From the NCBI RefSeq assembly GCF_020447265.1, contig NZ_JAJADR010000001.1, forward strand, positions 1,116,001 through 1,180,000: DNA of 64,000 nucleotides, read 5' to 3'. Both the position numbers and the translations under genes were made by a program. Below are positions 45,534-53,415 of the stretch, piece after piece. The notes below the pieces were generated by a model that saw only the letters and a list, made by a program, of their open reading frames with translations, was not told the origin of the DNA and did no database searches. Position 1 is the stretch's first letter, and each line of letters starts with the position of its first letter. This DNA comes from Hymenobacter lucidus (GTDB taxonomy: Bacteria > Bacteroidota > Bacteroidia > Cytophagales > Hymenobacteraceae).

Positions 45534-46292
45534 TTGCGTACTGCGTTTCGCCCCATTTTGCTGCTGCTAATCTTGCTACTGGCCCTGTCGGCCGGGGCGC
45601 AGCAGGCACCGGTGCGCGTGAGTGGCTCGGTGAGCGACCAAGCCACGCGCCAAAGCATTCCGGGCGCTACGGTCTGGAACGTGAGCCAGCGGCGCGGCGC
45701 GGTAGCCAATGCCGAGGGCGAGTTTAACGTGAGCGTAGGGGCTTCCGATACGCTCGAATTCCGCACCGTGGGCTATGAAACGCAGCGCCTGACGGTGGGT
45801 AGCCCCGGCCTGGCCCAGCTGGTAGTGCAGATTCGGCTACGGCGGGCCACAATTCTGCTTACTGGCGTAACCGTGCGCGAAGCCGGCCGACCCACTGATG
45901 CCGTCATCAGCCGGGCCCTGCGTAATATGAAACGTCCGGTGCCGCCCGTCGTAAGCCAGGTAAAGCGCCCTGCCCTGCCCCAGCCCCTGTTTGCCGTCGA
46001 CTCACTGGCGCCCCGAATGCCGGTGGCCACGCTGCAGAATCCGGTCAGCTTCCTTTATGACCAATTCTCACGGGCCGGCATGCAGCGGCGCAAGATGGCA
46101 GAAATACTGGTTCAGAAGCAACGGGAGGCCGCGCAACAGCAGCAGCGCAGCTACAATAAATATTTCATCGACAACCGCGGCTACGAGGTGGAAACTGACG
46201 TGCCAGCGTTGCCGGTAAAAGCCACCTACAAGCCCTTGGCTCCGGCCCATCCGGTGCAGCCGCCGGCTGGTAGCCTGTTGCCCAGCACGTAG
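45534..46292 (+). CDS. Exported protein with CarboxypepD_reg-like domain
   Basis: A 252-residue exported protein. The signal peptide (about residues 1-22, FRPILLLLILLLALSAGAQ) is followed by a carboxypeptidase regulatory-like beta-sandwich (about 26-105: VRVSGSVSDQATRQSIPGATV ... VGYETQRLTVG). The rest is helical and Gln/Arg-rich (QKQREAAQQQQRS). The only sensible start codon is TTG at 45534; no ATG lies in frame before the signal peptide. Such proteins are common at the Bacteroidota envelope; the function is unknown. Confidence 0.78.
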   Translation: MRTAFRPILLLLILLLALSAGAQQAPVRVSGSVSDQATRQSIPGATVWNVSQRRGAVANAEGEFNVSVGASDTLEFRTVGYETQRLTVGSPGLAQLVVQIRLRRATILLTGVTVREAGRPTDAVISRALRNMKRPVPPVVSQVKRPALPQPLFAVDSLAPRMPVATLQNPVSFLYDQFSRAGMQRRKMAEILVQKQREAAQQQQRSYNKYFIDNRGYEVETDVPALPVKATYKPLAPAHPVQPPAGSLLPST

Positions 46293-46365
46293 TAGCTGCT
46301 AAAAATTAGCATAGCGGCGGCCGGGTGAAAACGTAGAAAGCGTCAACCGGCGCTTGAAGTGTACT

Positions 46366-46406
46366 GCGTAAGCCGCGGCCGGGTGCGTCCTGGCCGCGGC
46401 TTACGC
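46366..46406. terminator. Strong hairpin overlapping a gene 3' end
   Basis: Perfect 15-bp arms GCGTAAGCCGCGGCC (46366-46380) and GGCCGCGGCTTACGC (46392-46406); the right arm includes the stop codon of the minus-strand gene. No T-tract follows on either strand, so it may be an mRNA-stabilising hairpin rather than a pure intrinsic terminator. Confidence 0.65.
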
Positions 46407-46928
46407 TTTTGCCAGCAGCTTGCGGTGCAGTAGATCCTGCACGGCTTTGCGCTGCGGCCCGGTGCCCAGGCGCAGGATATCCACCAGGGCCAGCAGCTCG
46501 TGCCACTCAGTATCGAGGCGGGCGGCGGCGGGCGTAGTGGGGTAGAGCGGGCTGATGGCTAAGCCCCAGGCGGTGCCCTGGTCGTCGGCCCACACGTAGG
46601 CCGGCTCGGCCGGCCCACGCGCGGCGGCCAGCTCGGGCACGGCGCTCCAGGCCGTGGGCATGCCCAGCACGAAATCAGTGGGGTGGGCCGGAAACACGTA
46701 GGGCAGCCCGTGCTCCAGAAACCACAGCAAGGCCTGCCCGTGCACGGTGCGGCCATCGGGCCGGAGCAGGCGCGCATACTGGCACCGGCGCAGCGCGTCC
46801 GAAATTTCAGCAGGACTGATGAGTAGGGCAGCCGCAAGGTCTTTGCCTTGCCAGGCGGTAGTTGGGAAAGTCAGAATTCTGAGGAGCACTACCACATCCT
46901 GGGGCCGCATACCGTTGTGCTTACGCAT
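46401..46928 (-). CDS. Winged-helix-like protein of unknown function
   Basis: A 175-residue protein. The first ~65 residues (MRPQDVVVLLRILTF ... WQGKDLAAALLISPAEISDALRRCQYARLL) look like a winged helix-turn-helix. The remainder has FLEHGLPYVFPAHPTDFVLGMPTAWSAVP and C-terminal helices. The layout is like small transcriptional regulators or antitoxin-type wHTH proteins, but no toxin gene adjoins it. The family is not recognised. Its start could be the internal Met at residue 7. It is divergent from the heme-uptake operon. Confidence 0.65.
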   Translation of the reverse strand: MRKHNGMRPQDVVVLLRILTFPTTAWQGKDLAAALLISPAEISDALRRCQYARLLRPDGRTVHGQALLWFLEHGLPYVFPAHPTDFVLGMPTAWSAVPELAAARGPAEPAYVWADDQGTAWGLAISPLYPTTPAAARLDTEWHELLALVDILRLGTGPQRKAVQDLLHRKLLAKA

Positions 46929-47036
46929 CTAAAAACGGGGCTAGGAAGTCGGAATTCGCGATTCGCAAACTGCGAACCGGCTGTGGTGGGAAGGAAGTGA
47001 GGCGAAGGTAGGGGAGACAATCCAGCAAAAGCAACT

Positions 47037-47117
47037 TTATTTAAAATTATTCTAAATAAGCCTTGCGGCGTATCTAGCACCTACTACATTTGAGCATTGT
47101 TTAGAATATGTCTAAAC
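47037..47117 (+). promoter_or_regulatory. hmu promoter flanked by two palindromic operator-like boxes
   Basis: Box 1 core is TTTAAAATTATTCTAAA (47040-47056), inside a longer imperfect 23-bp palindrome starting at 47037. Box 2 is GTTTAGAATATGTCTAAAC (47099-47117), with perfect 7-bp arms. Both fit TTTARA-N5-TCTAAA and their cores start exactly 60 bp apart. Between them lies a Bacteroidota-type promoter: TTG (47063-47065), 19 bp, TACATTTG (47085-47092). The predicted start of transcription falls at box 2, a position suited to repression. An iron-responsive regulator is inferred from the operon's content, not identified. Confidence 0.75.
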
Positions 47118-47178
47118 AAAAATTGCATTCGGTCTTTCAGCTGCCGCCCACTCCGGGCCTGTTGTGCTCCCTTGTTTT

Positions 47179-49314
47179 ATGCGCTCCACCGCTACTTTCT
47201 GTTTCCTGCTCATCGGCCCGCTGCCGGTCCTGGCCCAGCTACCCGCGGCCAGCGCCCCCGACAGCGCCACCCGGCACCTGACCCTGCGCGAAGTGGTGGT
47301 GACGGCTACGCGCACGGAACGAAACGCGGCCGAAGTGCCTATTCCGGTAACGGTTATCGGCCAGGCGCAGATCCGGGCAATGGGCGCGCTGCGGCTGGGT
47401 GACGTGCTGGGCGAGCAAACCGGCCTGACGACCGTAAATGACCACGGTCAGGGCATTCAGCTCCAAGGTCTCAACCCCGAATACACCCTGATTCTGGTGG
47501 ATGGCGAGCCGCTGATTGGGCGCACGGCCGGCACGCTGGAACTCTCGCGGGTGGCCGTGGGCAATATCGAGCGGGTGGAAGTGGTGAAAGGCCCGGCCTC
47601 GGCGCTGTGGGGCTCGGAGGCGCTGGCCGGCGTGGTCAACATCATTACGGAAAAGCCCCAGCCCGGCACCCGCGGCAACGTGCGCCTGCGTTACGGCGCC
47701 AACCGCACCCTAGATGTGGGCGGCAGCTTCAATACCAAAGGCGAGCGGGTGGGCCTCACGGTATTCGTGAACCGCTACAGCTCCCAGGGCTACACGCTGA
47801 CCGAAAACAGCACCGGCCCGACCCAGCCGCCCTTCAGCAGCTATACGGCCCAGAGCCGCTTTACTTACCAGCTCAGCGAGAAAACCAGCCTGAGCCTGGC
47901 CGGGCGCTACTTCACCGAAGGTCAGCAGAGCGACCAGACCGTGACGGGGGAAACCGGCGCGGCGGCGCGGGTGCGGGCCGAGTCGCGGCAGCACGACTAC
48001 AACCTTAGCCCGGTGCTCACCCACCGCTTCTCCGACCAACTGCTGGCCACGGCCCGCCTGTACCACAGCGGCTACCGCACCCGGGAGGACTATACCTACC
48101 ACGCCGACGGCAGCCTGTACGACGCCGCGTATTTCCACCAGACTTTTACCCGGCCCGAGTTGCAGGCCGACTGGCAGCTGAAACCCGGCCAGACGCTAAC
48201 CGGCGGCGCGGGCTACCTGCGCGAAACGGTGGAAGCCACGCGCTACGAGCAGCGCCAGTTGCTGCGGGCCTACTACGCCTTCGGGCAGTACGACTGGCTG
48301 CTCACGCCGCGCCTGAACCTGGTGCTGGGGGCCCGCTACGATGGGCACAGCCAGTACAGCGGGCAGTTTAGCCCCAAGGTGTCGGGGCGCTACCAGGTGC
48401 GGCCCTGGCTGGCGGTGCGGGCCTCAGCGGGCCGGGGCTACCGCGCCCCCGACTTCCGGCAACTCTACCTGAACTTCTCCAACCCGGTAGTGGGCTACAG
48501 CGTGTTTGGCACCCACCAGGTGCAGGCCAAAGTAGCCCAGCTGGCCGCCCAGGGCCAATTGGCCGTGGATGCCGAAACCGGGCAGCCGGTGATTTACCAG
48601 GCCGTGCTGACCCAGGCCGGCAGCCTCACCGCCGAAAGCTCCTGGGCTTACAACGTGGGTTTGCAAATCGACCCGCACGCCAAAACGAGCATCACCGTCA
48701 ATGCCTTTCGCAACGACCTGCGCAACCTGATTGAAACCGCCACGGTGGCGCTGAAAGCCAACGGGCAGGCCGTGTATTCTTACCGCAACGTGACGCAGGC
48801 CTACACCCAGGGCCTGGAAGCCGAGGCCCGCTACCGGCCTGTGCCCGGCCTGACGCTGAGCGGGGGCTACCAGCTGCTAGTAGCCAAAGCCAAAGCCGTG
48901 GAGGACAAGCTGGCGGCCGGGGAGATTTTCCGCAAAGACCCCCAAACCCAGCAGACGGAGCGGGTAAGCCCCGCCGACTACGGCGGCCTCTACAACCGCT
49001 CCCGCCACTCTTTCAACCTGAAGGCCTTCTACGAAAACGACAAGGCGGGCTGGTCGGCCAGTGCGCGGGGCCTCTACCGGGGCCGCTACGGCTTCGGCGA
49101 CCTGAACGGCAATACCATTCTGGACGCGGCCGGTGAGTACGTGCCCGGCTACTGGCTGCTGAACGTGGCGGCGGCCAAAACTCTGGGCCCGCGCCTGAAC
49201 CTGCAGGCCGGCCTCGACAACGCGCTGGGCTACACCAACCCCACTTACATCAGCACCCTGCCCGGACGGCTCTACTACGCCAGCCTCACGCTGGAGCTGG
49301 GCAAGCGCCCCTAG
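47179..49314 (+). CDS. hmuR: TonB-dependent heme receptor
   Basis: A 711-residue outer-membrane receptor. The signal peptide is MRSTATFCFLLIGPLPVLAQ. The plug domain (about 40-150) has REVVVTATRTERNAAEVPIPVTVI and VEVVKGPASALWGSEALAGVVNIIT; the rest is a 22-strand-type barrel ending RLYYASLTLELGKRP. The start at ATG 47179 is preferred over GTG 47164. The neighbouring hmuY and an ABC importer with a heme-degrading factor make heme the likely substrate, though receptor family alone would also allow siderophores. Confidence 0.92.
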   Translation: MRSTATFCFLLIGPLPVLAQLPAASAPDSATRHLTLREVVVTATRTERNAAEVPIPVTVIGQAQIRAMGALRLGDVLGEQTGLTTVNDHGQGIQLQGLNPEYTLILVDGEPLIGRTAGTLELSRVAVGNIERVEVVKGPASALWGSEALAGVVNIITEKPQPGTRGNVRLRYGANRTLDVGGSFNTKGERVGLTVFVNRYSSQGYTLTENSTGPTQPPFSSYTAQSRFTYQLSEKTSLSLAGRYFTEGQQSDQTVTGETGAAARVRAESRQHDYNLSPVLTHRFSDQLLATARLYHSGYRTREDYTYHADGSLYDAAYFHQTFTRPELQADWQLKPGQTLTGGAGYLRETVEATRYEQRQLLRAYYAFGQYDWLLTPRLNLVLGARYDGHSQYSGQFSPKVSGRYQVRPWLAVRASAGRGYRAPDFRQLYLNFSNPVVGYSVFGTHQVQAKVAQLAAQGQLAVDAETGQPVIYQAVLTQAGSLTAESSWAYNVGLQIDPHAKTSITVNAFRNDLRNLIETATVALKANGQAVYSYRNVTQAYTQGLEAEARYRPVPGLTLSGGYQLLVAKAKAVEDKLAAGEIFRKDPQTQQTERVSPADYGGLYNRSRHSFNLKAFYENDKAGWSASARGLYRGRYGFGDLNGNTILDAAGEYVPGYWLLNVAAAKTLGPRLNLQAGLDNALGYTNPTYISTLPGRLYYASLTLELGKRP

Positions 49315-49361
49315 GGCATCCAACGGCTTTTCTCTGCTTCAATCCAACTTTTTTACTGCTT

Positions 49362-49997
49362 ATGAACCACCTGTTTCTCCGCACCGCTCTGGCCGCTCTG
49401 GCCGTTTCGTCGCTCAGCCTCACTTCCTGCGACAAAGATGACGACACTACGCCGGGCGTAACGCCCACGCTGGAAGCTAAAACGGTCAGCAACCTGGCCC
49501 CACAGCCGGCACCTACCAGCGGCAGTGGGCAGCCTGGTACCCCGCGGCACTACACCTTCTTCAGCCTGGCCGAGGGCAAGGAAGTGCCCTACACCGACTC
49601 GGCCAGCACCAAGTGGGACCTAGCTTTCCGGGGCACTACCATCCTGACCAACGGCGGCACCAGCGGCCCCGGCCAGGGCGGCGCGCAGGTCAAAACCGGC
49701 CTGTTTGCCGAGCTGACCACCGCCCCTGATGCCGGCTACGCCCAGGACGCCGCTACGGGCAAGGCCATTCCGACGGGCTCGGGCAACGGCTGGTACAGCT
49801 ATAACGCCACCACCCACATTATTTCCCCCATTGCCGGCCGCGTGGTGGTGGTCCGGACGGCTACCGGCAAGTATGCCAAGCTGGAAGTAACCAACTACTA
49901 CAAAGATGCCCCGGCCACGCCCACCGAAACCACGCCGAGCGGCTACTACACCTTCCGCTACGTGTACCAGCCCGACGGCAGCAAAAACCTGAAATAA
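49362..49997 (+). CDS. hmuY: HmuY-family heme-binding lipoprotein
   Basis: A 211-residue lipoprotein with lipobox SLSLTSC (Cys about residue 23) after a signal peptide. The mature domain has YTFFSLAEGKEVPYTDSAST, KWDLAFRGTTILTNGG and KYAKLEVTNYYKDAP ... YYTFRYVYQ, the conserved blocks of HmuY proteins that strip heme from host or environmental hemoproteins and pass it to HmuR. It lies 47 bp after the receptor gene. Family assignment is by motif; heme ligands are not certain. Confidence 0.88.
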   Translation: MNHLFLRTALAALAVSSLSLTSCDKDDDTTPGVTPTLEAKTVSNLAPQPAPTSGSGQPGTPRHYTFFSLAEGKEVPYTDSASTKWDLAFRGTTILTNGGTSGPGQGGAQVKTGLFAELTTAPDAGYAQDAATGKAIPTGSGNGWYSYNATTHIISPIAGRVVVVRTATGKYAKLEVTNYYKDAPATPTETTPSGYYTFRYVYQPDGSKNLK

Positions 49998-50093
49998 CCC
50001 CTCATTAAGTCCGGCACGGGTAGCCTGGCCCTCCTGTGGTGGGTAGGTAATTACCAGGCCGCCCGTCGCCGGCACTACTTTTTACTACCGCGT

Positions 50094-50948
50094 ATGCTTC
50101 CTTCCCTTCGTTTTCTGCGGAAAGCCAGTCTGCTGTTTGGCCTGTTGCTGCTGAGTATAGCCAGCCAGGCCGCCGCGCCGCCGCGCATTGTGTCGCTGAG
50201 CGGCACCGTGAGTGAAATTATCTGCGCCCTGGGTTTGCAAAGCCAGCTGGTGGGCGTGGACGTGACTAGCACCTTCCCGACGGCGCTGGCCAAGCTGCCC
50301 AAAGTGGGTCACAACCGCAACATCTCGGCCGAAGGCGTGCTGGCTTTGAGCCCGACCATCGTGGTGGGCACCACCGAGTCGCTGAAGCCGGAAGTGGCTA
50401 GCCAGCTCAAGTCGGCGGGCGTTACGGTGCAGCTGTTTGCGCAGGAATATTCGGTGGCCGGCACCAAGAAGCTGATTCAGCAGGTGGCTGCCGCCTTCAA
50501 TGCCTCGGCCAAAGTGCCGGTGCTGCTGCAAAAGCTCGACGCGGACCTGGCCAAAGCCAAAAAGCCGGCTAAAGCGCCCAAGGTGCTGTTTGTGTACGCC
50601 CGCGGCACCGGTACTATGATGGTAGCCGGCACTGGCACGCCCCTGGAAAAGGTAATCGGCCTAGCCGGCGGGCAAAACGCCGCTACCGGCTTCACCGACT
50701 TCAAGCCCCTGACGGCCGAAGCCCTAGTAGCCGCCAACCCCGACGTGCTGCTGCTCTTCGACAGCGGCCTGCAAAGCCTGGGTGGCAAAGCCGGCCTGCT
50801 GAAAGTGCCCGGCGTGGCCCAAACCAACGCCGGCCGCACCGGCCGCGTGGTGGAAATGGATGGGCAGCTGCTCTCCGGCTTTGGTCCGCGCCTGGGCCAG
50901 GCTACCACCGAGCTGGCCCGGCATTTTAGTGGGTTAGTGAATCAGTGA
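50094..50948 (+). CDS. hmuT: Heme ABC transporter substrate-binding protein
   Basis: A 284-residue periplasmic binding protein of the FecB/BtuF/HmuT fold. The signal peptide (to about residue 24) is followed by PRIVSLSGTVSEIICALGLQSQLVGVDVTSTFP and AKLPKVGHNRNISAEGVLALSPTIVVG. The C-terminal half has NPDVLLLFDSGLQSLGG and VPGVAQTNAGRTGRVVEMDG. It delivers heme to HmuUV. The 79-bp gap to hmuU holds an inverted repeat. Confidence 0.92.
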   Translation: MLPSLRFLRKASLLFGLLLLSIASQAAAPPRIVSLSGTVSEIICALGLQSQLVGVDVTSTFPTALAKLPKVGHNRNISAEGVLALSPTIVVGTTESLKPEVASQLKSAGVTVQLFAQEYSVAGTKKLIQQVAAAFNASAKVPVLLQKLDADLAKAKKPAKAPKVLFVYARGTGTMMVAGTGTPLEKVIGLAGGQNAATGFTDFKPLTAEALVAANPDVLLLFDSGLQSLGGKAGLLKVPGVAQTNAGRTGRVVEMDGQLLSGFGPRLGQATTELARHFSGLVNQ

Positions 50949-51024
50949 TTTAGTGAATTACGTCTGTCAGCTGCCATTTGCCCTATCCCAATACTTCACT
51001 CATTTGCTAAGTCACTAACTCACC
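50937..51024. repeat. Imperfect inverted repeat in the hmuT-hmuU gap
   Basis: GGTTAGTGAATCAGTGATTT at the left and its approximate complement ending GTCACTAACTCACC at the right can fold the whole gap into a stem. It is rich in GTGA units, like the ilvB-ilvN gap and the short ureG-ureF gap, suggesting a common kind of intercistronic element. Confidence 0.55.
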
Positions 51025-51027
51025 GAT

Positions 51028-52140
51028 ATGCCCGCCCTTGCCCAACGCCCCGCTGCTTCACCGGCCACTGCCAGCCCGCCGCCTACTACCGCGGCCGACC
51101 TGCGGCAGCGGCTGTTGCTGCCCGTGCTGGCGCTGCTGCTGGTAGGGGCGGTGCTGCTTAGTGCCGGAGCCGGGGCCATGCCCATTCCGGTGGGAGGCGT
51201 GCTGGGGATTCTGCTTCACAAGCTGGACCTCACTACCGCCCTGGCTTTCGAGCCGCAGCAGGAAGCCGTGCTCTGGGCCATCCGGCTGCCGCGGGTGTGT
51301 CTGGGCGTGCTCATTGGGGCGGCGCTGGGGGTGGCGGGAGCGGCTATGCAGGGCCTGTTTCGCAACCCGCTGGCCGACCCAGGTCTGATTGGCGTGTCGG
51401 CCGGGGCGTCCCTGGCGGCCGTAACCACCATCGTGCTGGAAGCCACGCTGCTGGGCGTGGTGCGGGAGTGGCTGGGCTTTTACGCGCTGGCCGTGGCCGC
51501 CTTTCTGGGGGCCTGCGGCACTACAATGCTGGTGTATCAGCTGTCGAAGGAAAATGGGCGGTCGGTGGTGGGCACTATGCTGCTGGCCGGCATTGCCATC
51601 AACTCCCTGGCCGGCGCCCTCACCGGCCTGCTCACCTACACCGCCACCGACGAGCAGCTGCGCAGCATCACCTTCTGGGGGCTGGGTAGCCTGGGCGGGG
51701 CCTCCTGGCCCACGGTGCTGAGCGTACTGCCGCTGTTGGCCGTGCCCATCGTGCTGCTGCCCCGCCTGGGCAAGTCGTTGAACCTGCTAGCGCTGGGCGA
51801 AGAGCAGGCCTCCCACCTCGGGCTGCCCGTTACGCACCTCAAGCGCCAGCTCATCGGGCTGGCCACGCTGGCCGTGGGTACGTCGGTGGCCGTGGCGGGC
51901 ACCATCGGGTTTCTGGGGCTGGTAGTGCCCCACCTGGTGCGCTTGGTGGCCGGGCCCGACCACCGCACGGTGCTGCCGGGTGCGGCCTTGGGTGGCGCGC
52001 TGGTCCTCACCCTGGCCGATATGCTGGCCCGCACGGTGGTGGCCCCGGCCGAGCTGCCCATCGGCATCCTGACGGCCCTACTCGGTACCCCCGTATTTCT
52101 CTGGATTCTGCTGCGCGAAAAGCGGCAACGCGGAGTATAA
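51028..52140 (+). CDS. hmuU: Heme ABC transporter permease
   Basis: A 370-residue FecCD-family permease with about nine to ten transmembrane segments. Conserved parts include IRLPRVCLGVLIGAALGVAGAAMQGLFRNPLADPGLIGVSAGAS and the coupling region AVAGTIGFLGLVVPHLVRLVAGPDHR. A ~35-residue Ala/Pro-rich cytoplasmic extension precedes the first helix. It is followed by the VOC gene and hmuV. Confidence 0.94.
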   Translation: MPALAQRPAASPATASPPPTTAADLRQRLLLPVLALLLVGAVLLSAGAGAMPIPVGGVLGILLHKLDLTTALAFEPQQEAVLWAIRLPRVCLGVLIGAALGVAGAAMQGLFRNPLADPGLIGVSAGASLAAVTTIVLEATLLGVVREWLGFYALAVAAFLGACGTTMLVYQLSKENGRSVVGTMLLAGIAINSLAGALTGLLTYTATDEQLRSITFWGLGSLGGASWPTVLSVLPLLAVPIVLLPRLGKSLNLLALGEEQASHLGLPVTHLKRQLIGLATLAVGTSVAVAGTIGFLGLVVPHLVRLVAGPDHRTVLPGAALGGALVLTLADMLARTVVAPAELPIGILTALLGTPVFLWILLREKRQRGV

Positions 52141-52176
52141 GTATTAGAGCCTGCTCATCTGCTTTCTACCTTCGCC

Positions 52177-52575
52177 ATGCCCCAACCATCTTTCTCCTTG
52201 CAAGCCATTGTGGCGCAGCTACCCAGCACCAATCTGGAGCGCACCAGCCGCTACTACCAGCAGCTGGGCTTCTGGGAAACCGGCCGCCACCCCACATTTC
52301 TGCTGCTGAGCCTGGGCGGCCACGAGCTGCATTTCTGGCTGACCGACGATGTATACCTGTGCCAGAACAGCTCCTGCTACCTGCGCATCGAGGGCATCCA
52401 AAGCTTCTACCGGCAGTTGCCGCCGGCCGTGCTGCACCCCAACGGGGAGCTGCGGGAGTGCAGCTGGGGCATGACGGAATGCTACCTGCTCGACCCCGAC
52501 GGTAACCTGCTCAAGTGCGGGGAGCCTACCGCCGCGGCCGGCCCCATCACCGATTCAGTTATTTCAACTCCCTAA
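52177..52575 (+). CDS. VOC-fold (glyoxalase/bleomycin-resistance-like) protein in the heme operon
   Basis: A 132-residue protein with two beta-alpha-beta-beta-beta halves typical of the vicinal-oxygen-chelate superfamily: FSLQAIVAQLPSTNLERTSRYYQQLGF, GGHELHFWLTDD and GMTECYLLDPDGNLLKCGE. H and E residues in these strands could bind metal. It lies between hmuU and hmuV, 6 bp before the latter, so it is co-transcribed with heme importers. Its substrate is unknown; a link to heme or a by-product is an inference from position alone. Confidence 0.82.
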   Translation: MPQPSFSLQAIVAQLPSTNLERTSRYYQQLGFWETGRHPTFLLLSLGGHELHFWLTDDVYLCQNSSCYLRIEGIQSFYRQLPPAVLHPNGELRECSWGMTECYLLDPDGNLLKCGEPTAAAGPITDSVISTP

Positions 52576-52581
52576 AGAGTC

Positions 52582-53388
52582 ATGTTCGACCTTCACCAAG
52601 TAAGCTACCAGGTCGGCCGCAAGCCGCTGCTGCACGAAGTGTCGTTGCAGGCACAGTGCGGCCGGCTGCTGGCCCTCATCGGGCCCAACGGGGCAGGCAA
52701 GTCTACGCTGCTGCGCGTACTCAGCGGCGACCTGACGCCCGGCTCCGGCACCGTGCAGTTTGAGGGCCGGCCGCTGGCCGATATTCCGGCCGCCACGCTG
52801 GCCCGCCGCCGGGCCGTACTTACCCAGCAGCACTCGTTGTCGTTGGCGTTTCGGGTGCAGGAGCTGGTGCTGATGGGGCGCTACCCCTACTTCCAGGGCC
52901 AGCCTACGGCCCACGACCAGGCCGTGGTGCGGCAGGCCCTGGCCGCCGTGGGGCTCAGCCACCTAGCCCAGCGCAGCTACCCTACCTTGTCGGGTGGGGA
53001 GCAGCAGCGGGCCCAGCTGGCGCGGGTGCTGGCCCAGGTGTGGGAAGCCGAAGCGGGCTTTCTGCTGCTCGATGAGCCCCTCACCGGCCTCGACCTCAAC
53101 CACCAGCACCATACCCTCGACATTGCCCGCGCCCTCACCCGGCGCGGCTTCGGGGTAGTGGCCGTGCTCCACGACCTGAACCTGGCGGCGCAGTATGCCG
53201 ATGAGCTGCTGCTGCTGCACCAGGGCCGGGCCGTAGCCAGCGGCACCCCGGCTGAGGTGCTTACCCCGGCCCACATTCAGCAGGCTTTCGGGATTGAGGT
53301 GGAGCTACTGGCTCATCCCCGGCTGGACACGCCGCTGCTGGTGCCTTTGCCGCGCCCGGCGGCCCCGGTCGAGTATTTTTCGTTGTAA
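52582..53388 (+). CDS. hmuV: Heme ABC transporter ATP-binding protein
   Basis: A 268-residue ABC ATPase with Walker A GPNGAGKS, Q-loop TQQHSLSLAF, signature LSGGEQQRAQLARVLAQ, Walker B FLLLDEPLTGLDL and switch His in AVLHDLNLAAQ. It powers HmuU. The gene is within the plus-strand operon; hmuS starts 27 bp later. Confidence 0.95.
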   Translation: MFDLHQVSYQVGRKPLLHEVSLQAQCGRLLALIGPNGAGKSTLLRVLSGDLTPGSGTVQFEGRPLADIPAATLARRRAVLTQQHSLSLAFRVQELVLMGRYPYFQGQPTAHDQAVVRQALAAVGLSHLAQRSYPTLSGGEQQRAQLARVLAQVWEAEAGFLLLDEPLTGLDLNHQHHTLDIARALTRRGFGVVAVLHDLNLAAQYADELLLLHQGRAVASGTPAEVLTPAHIQQAFGIEVELLAHPRLDTPLLVPLPRPAAPVEYFSL

Positions 53389-53415
53389 CCTACACCCCGT
53401 TTTTCCCTTTTGAAT

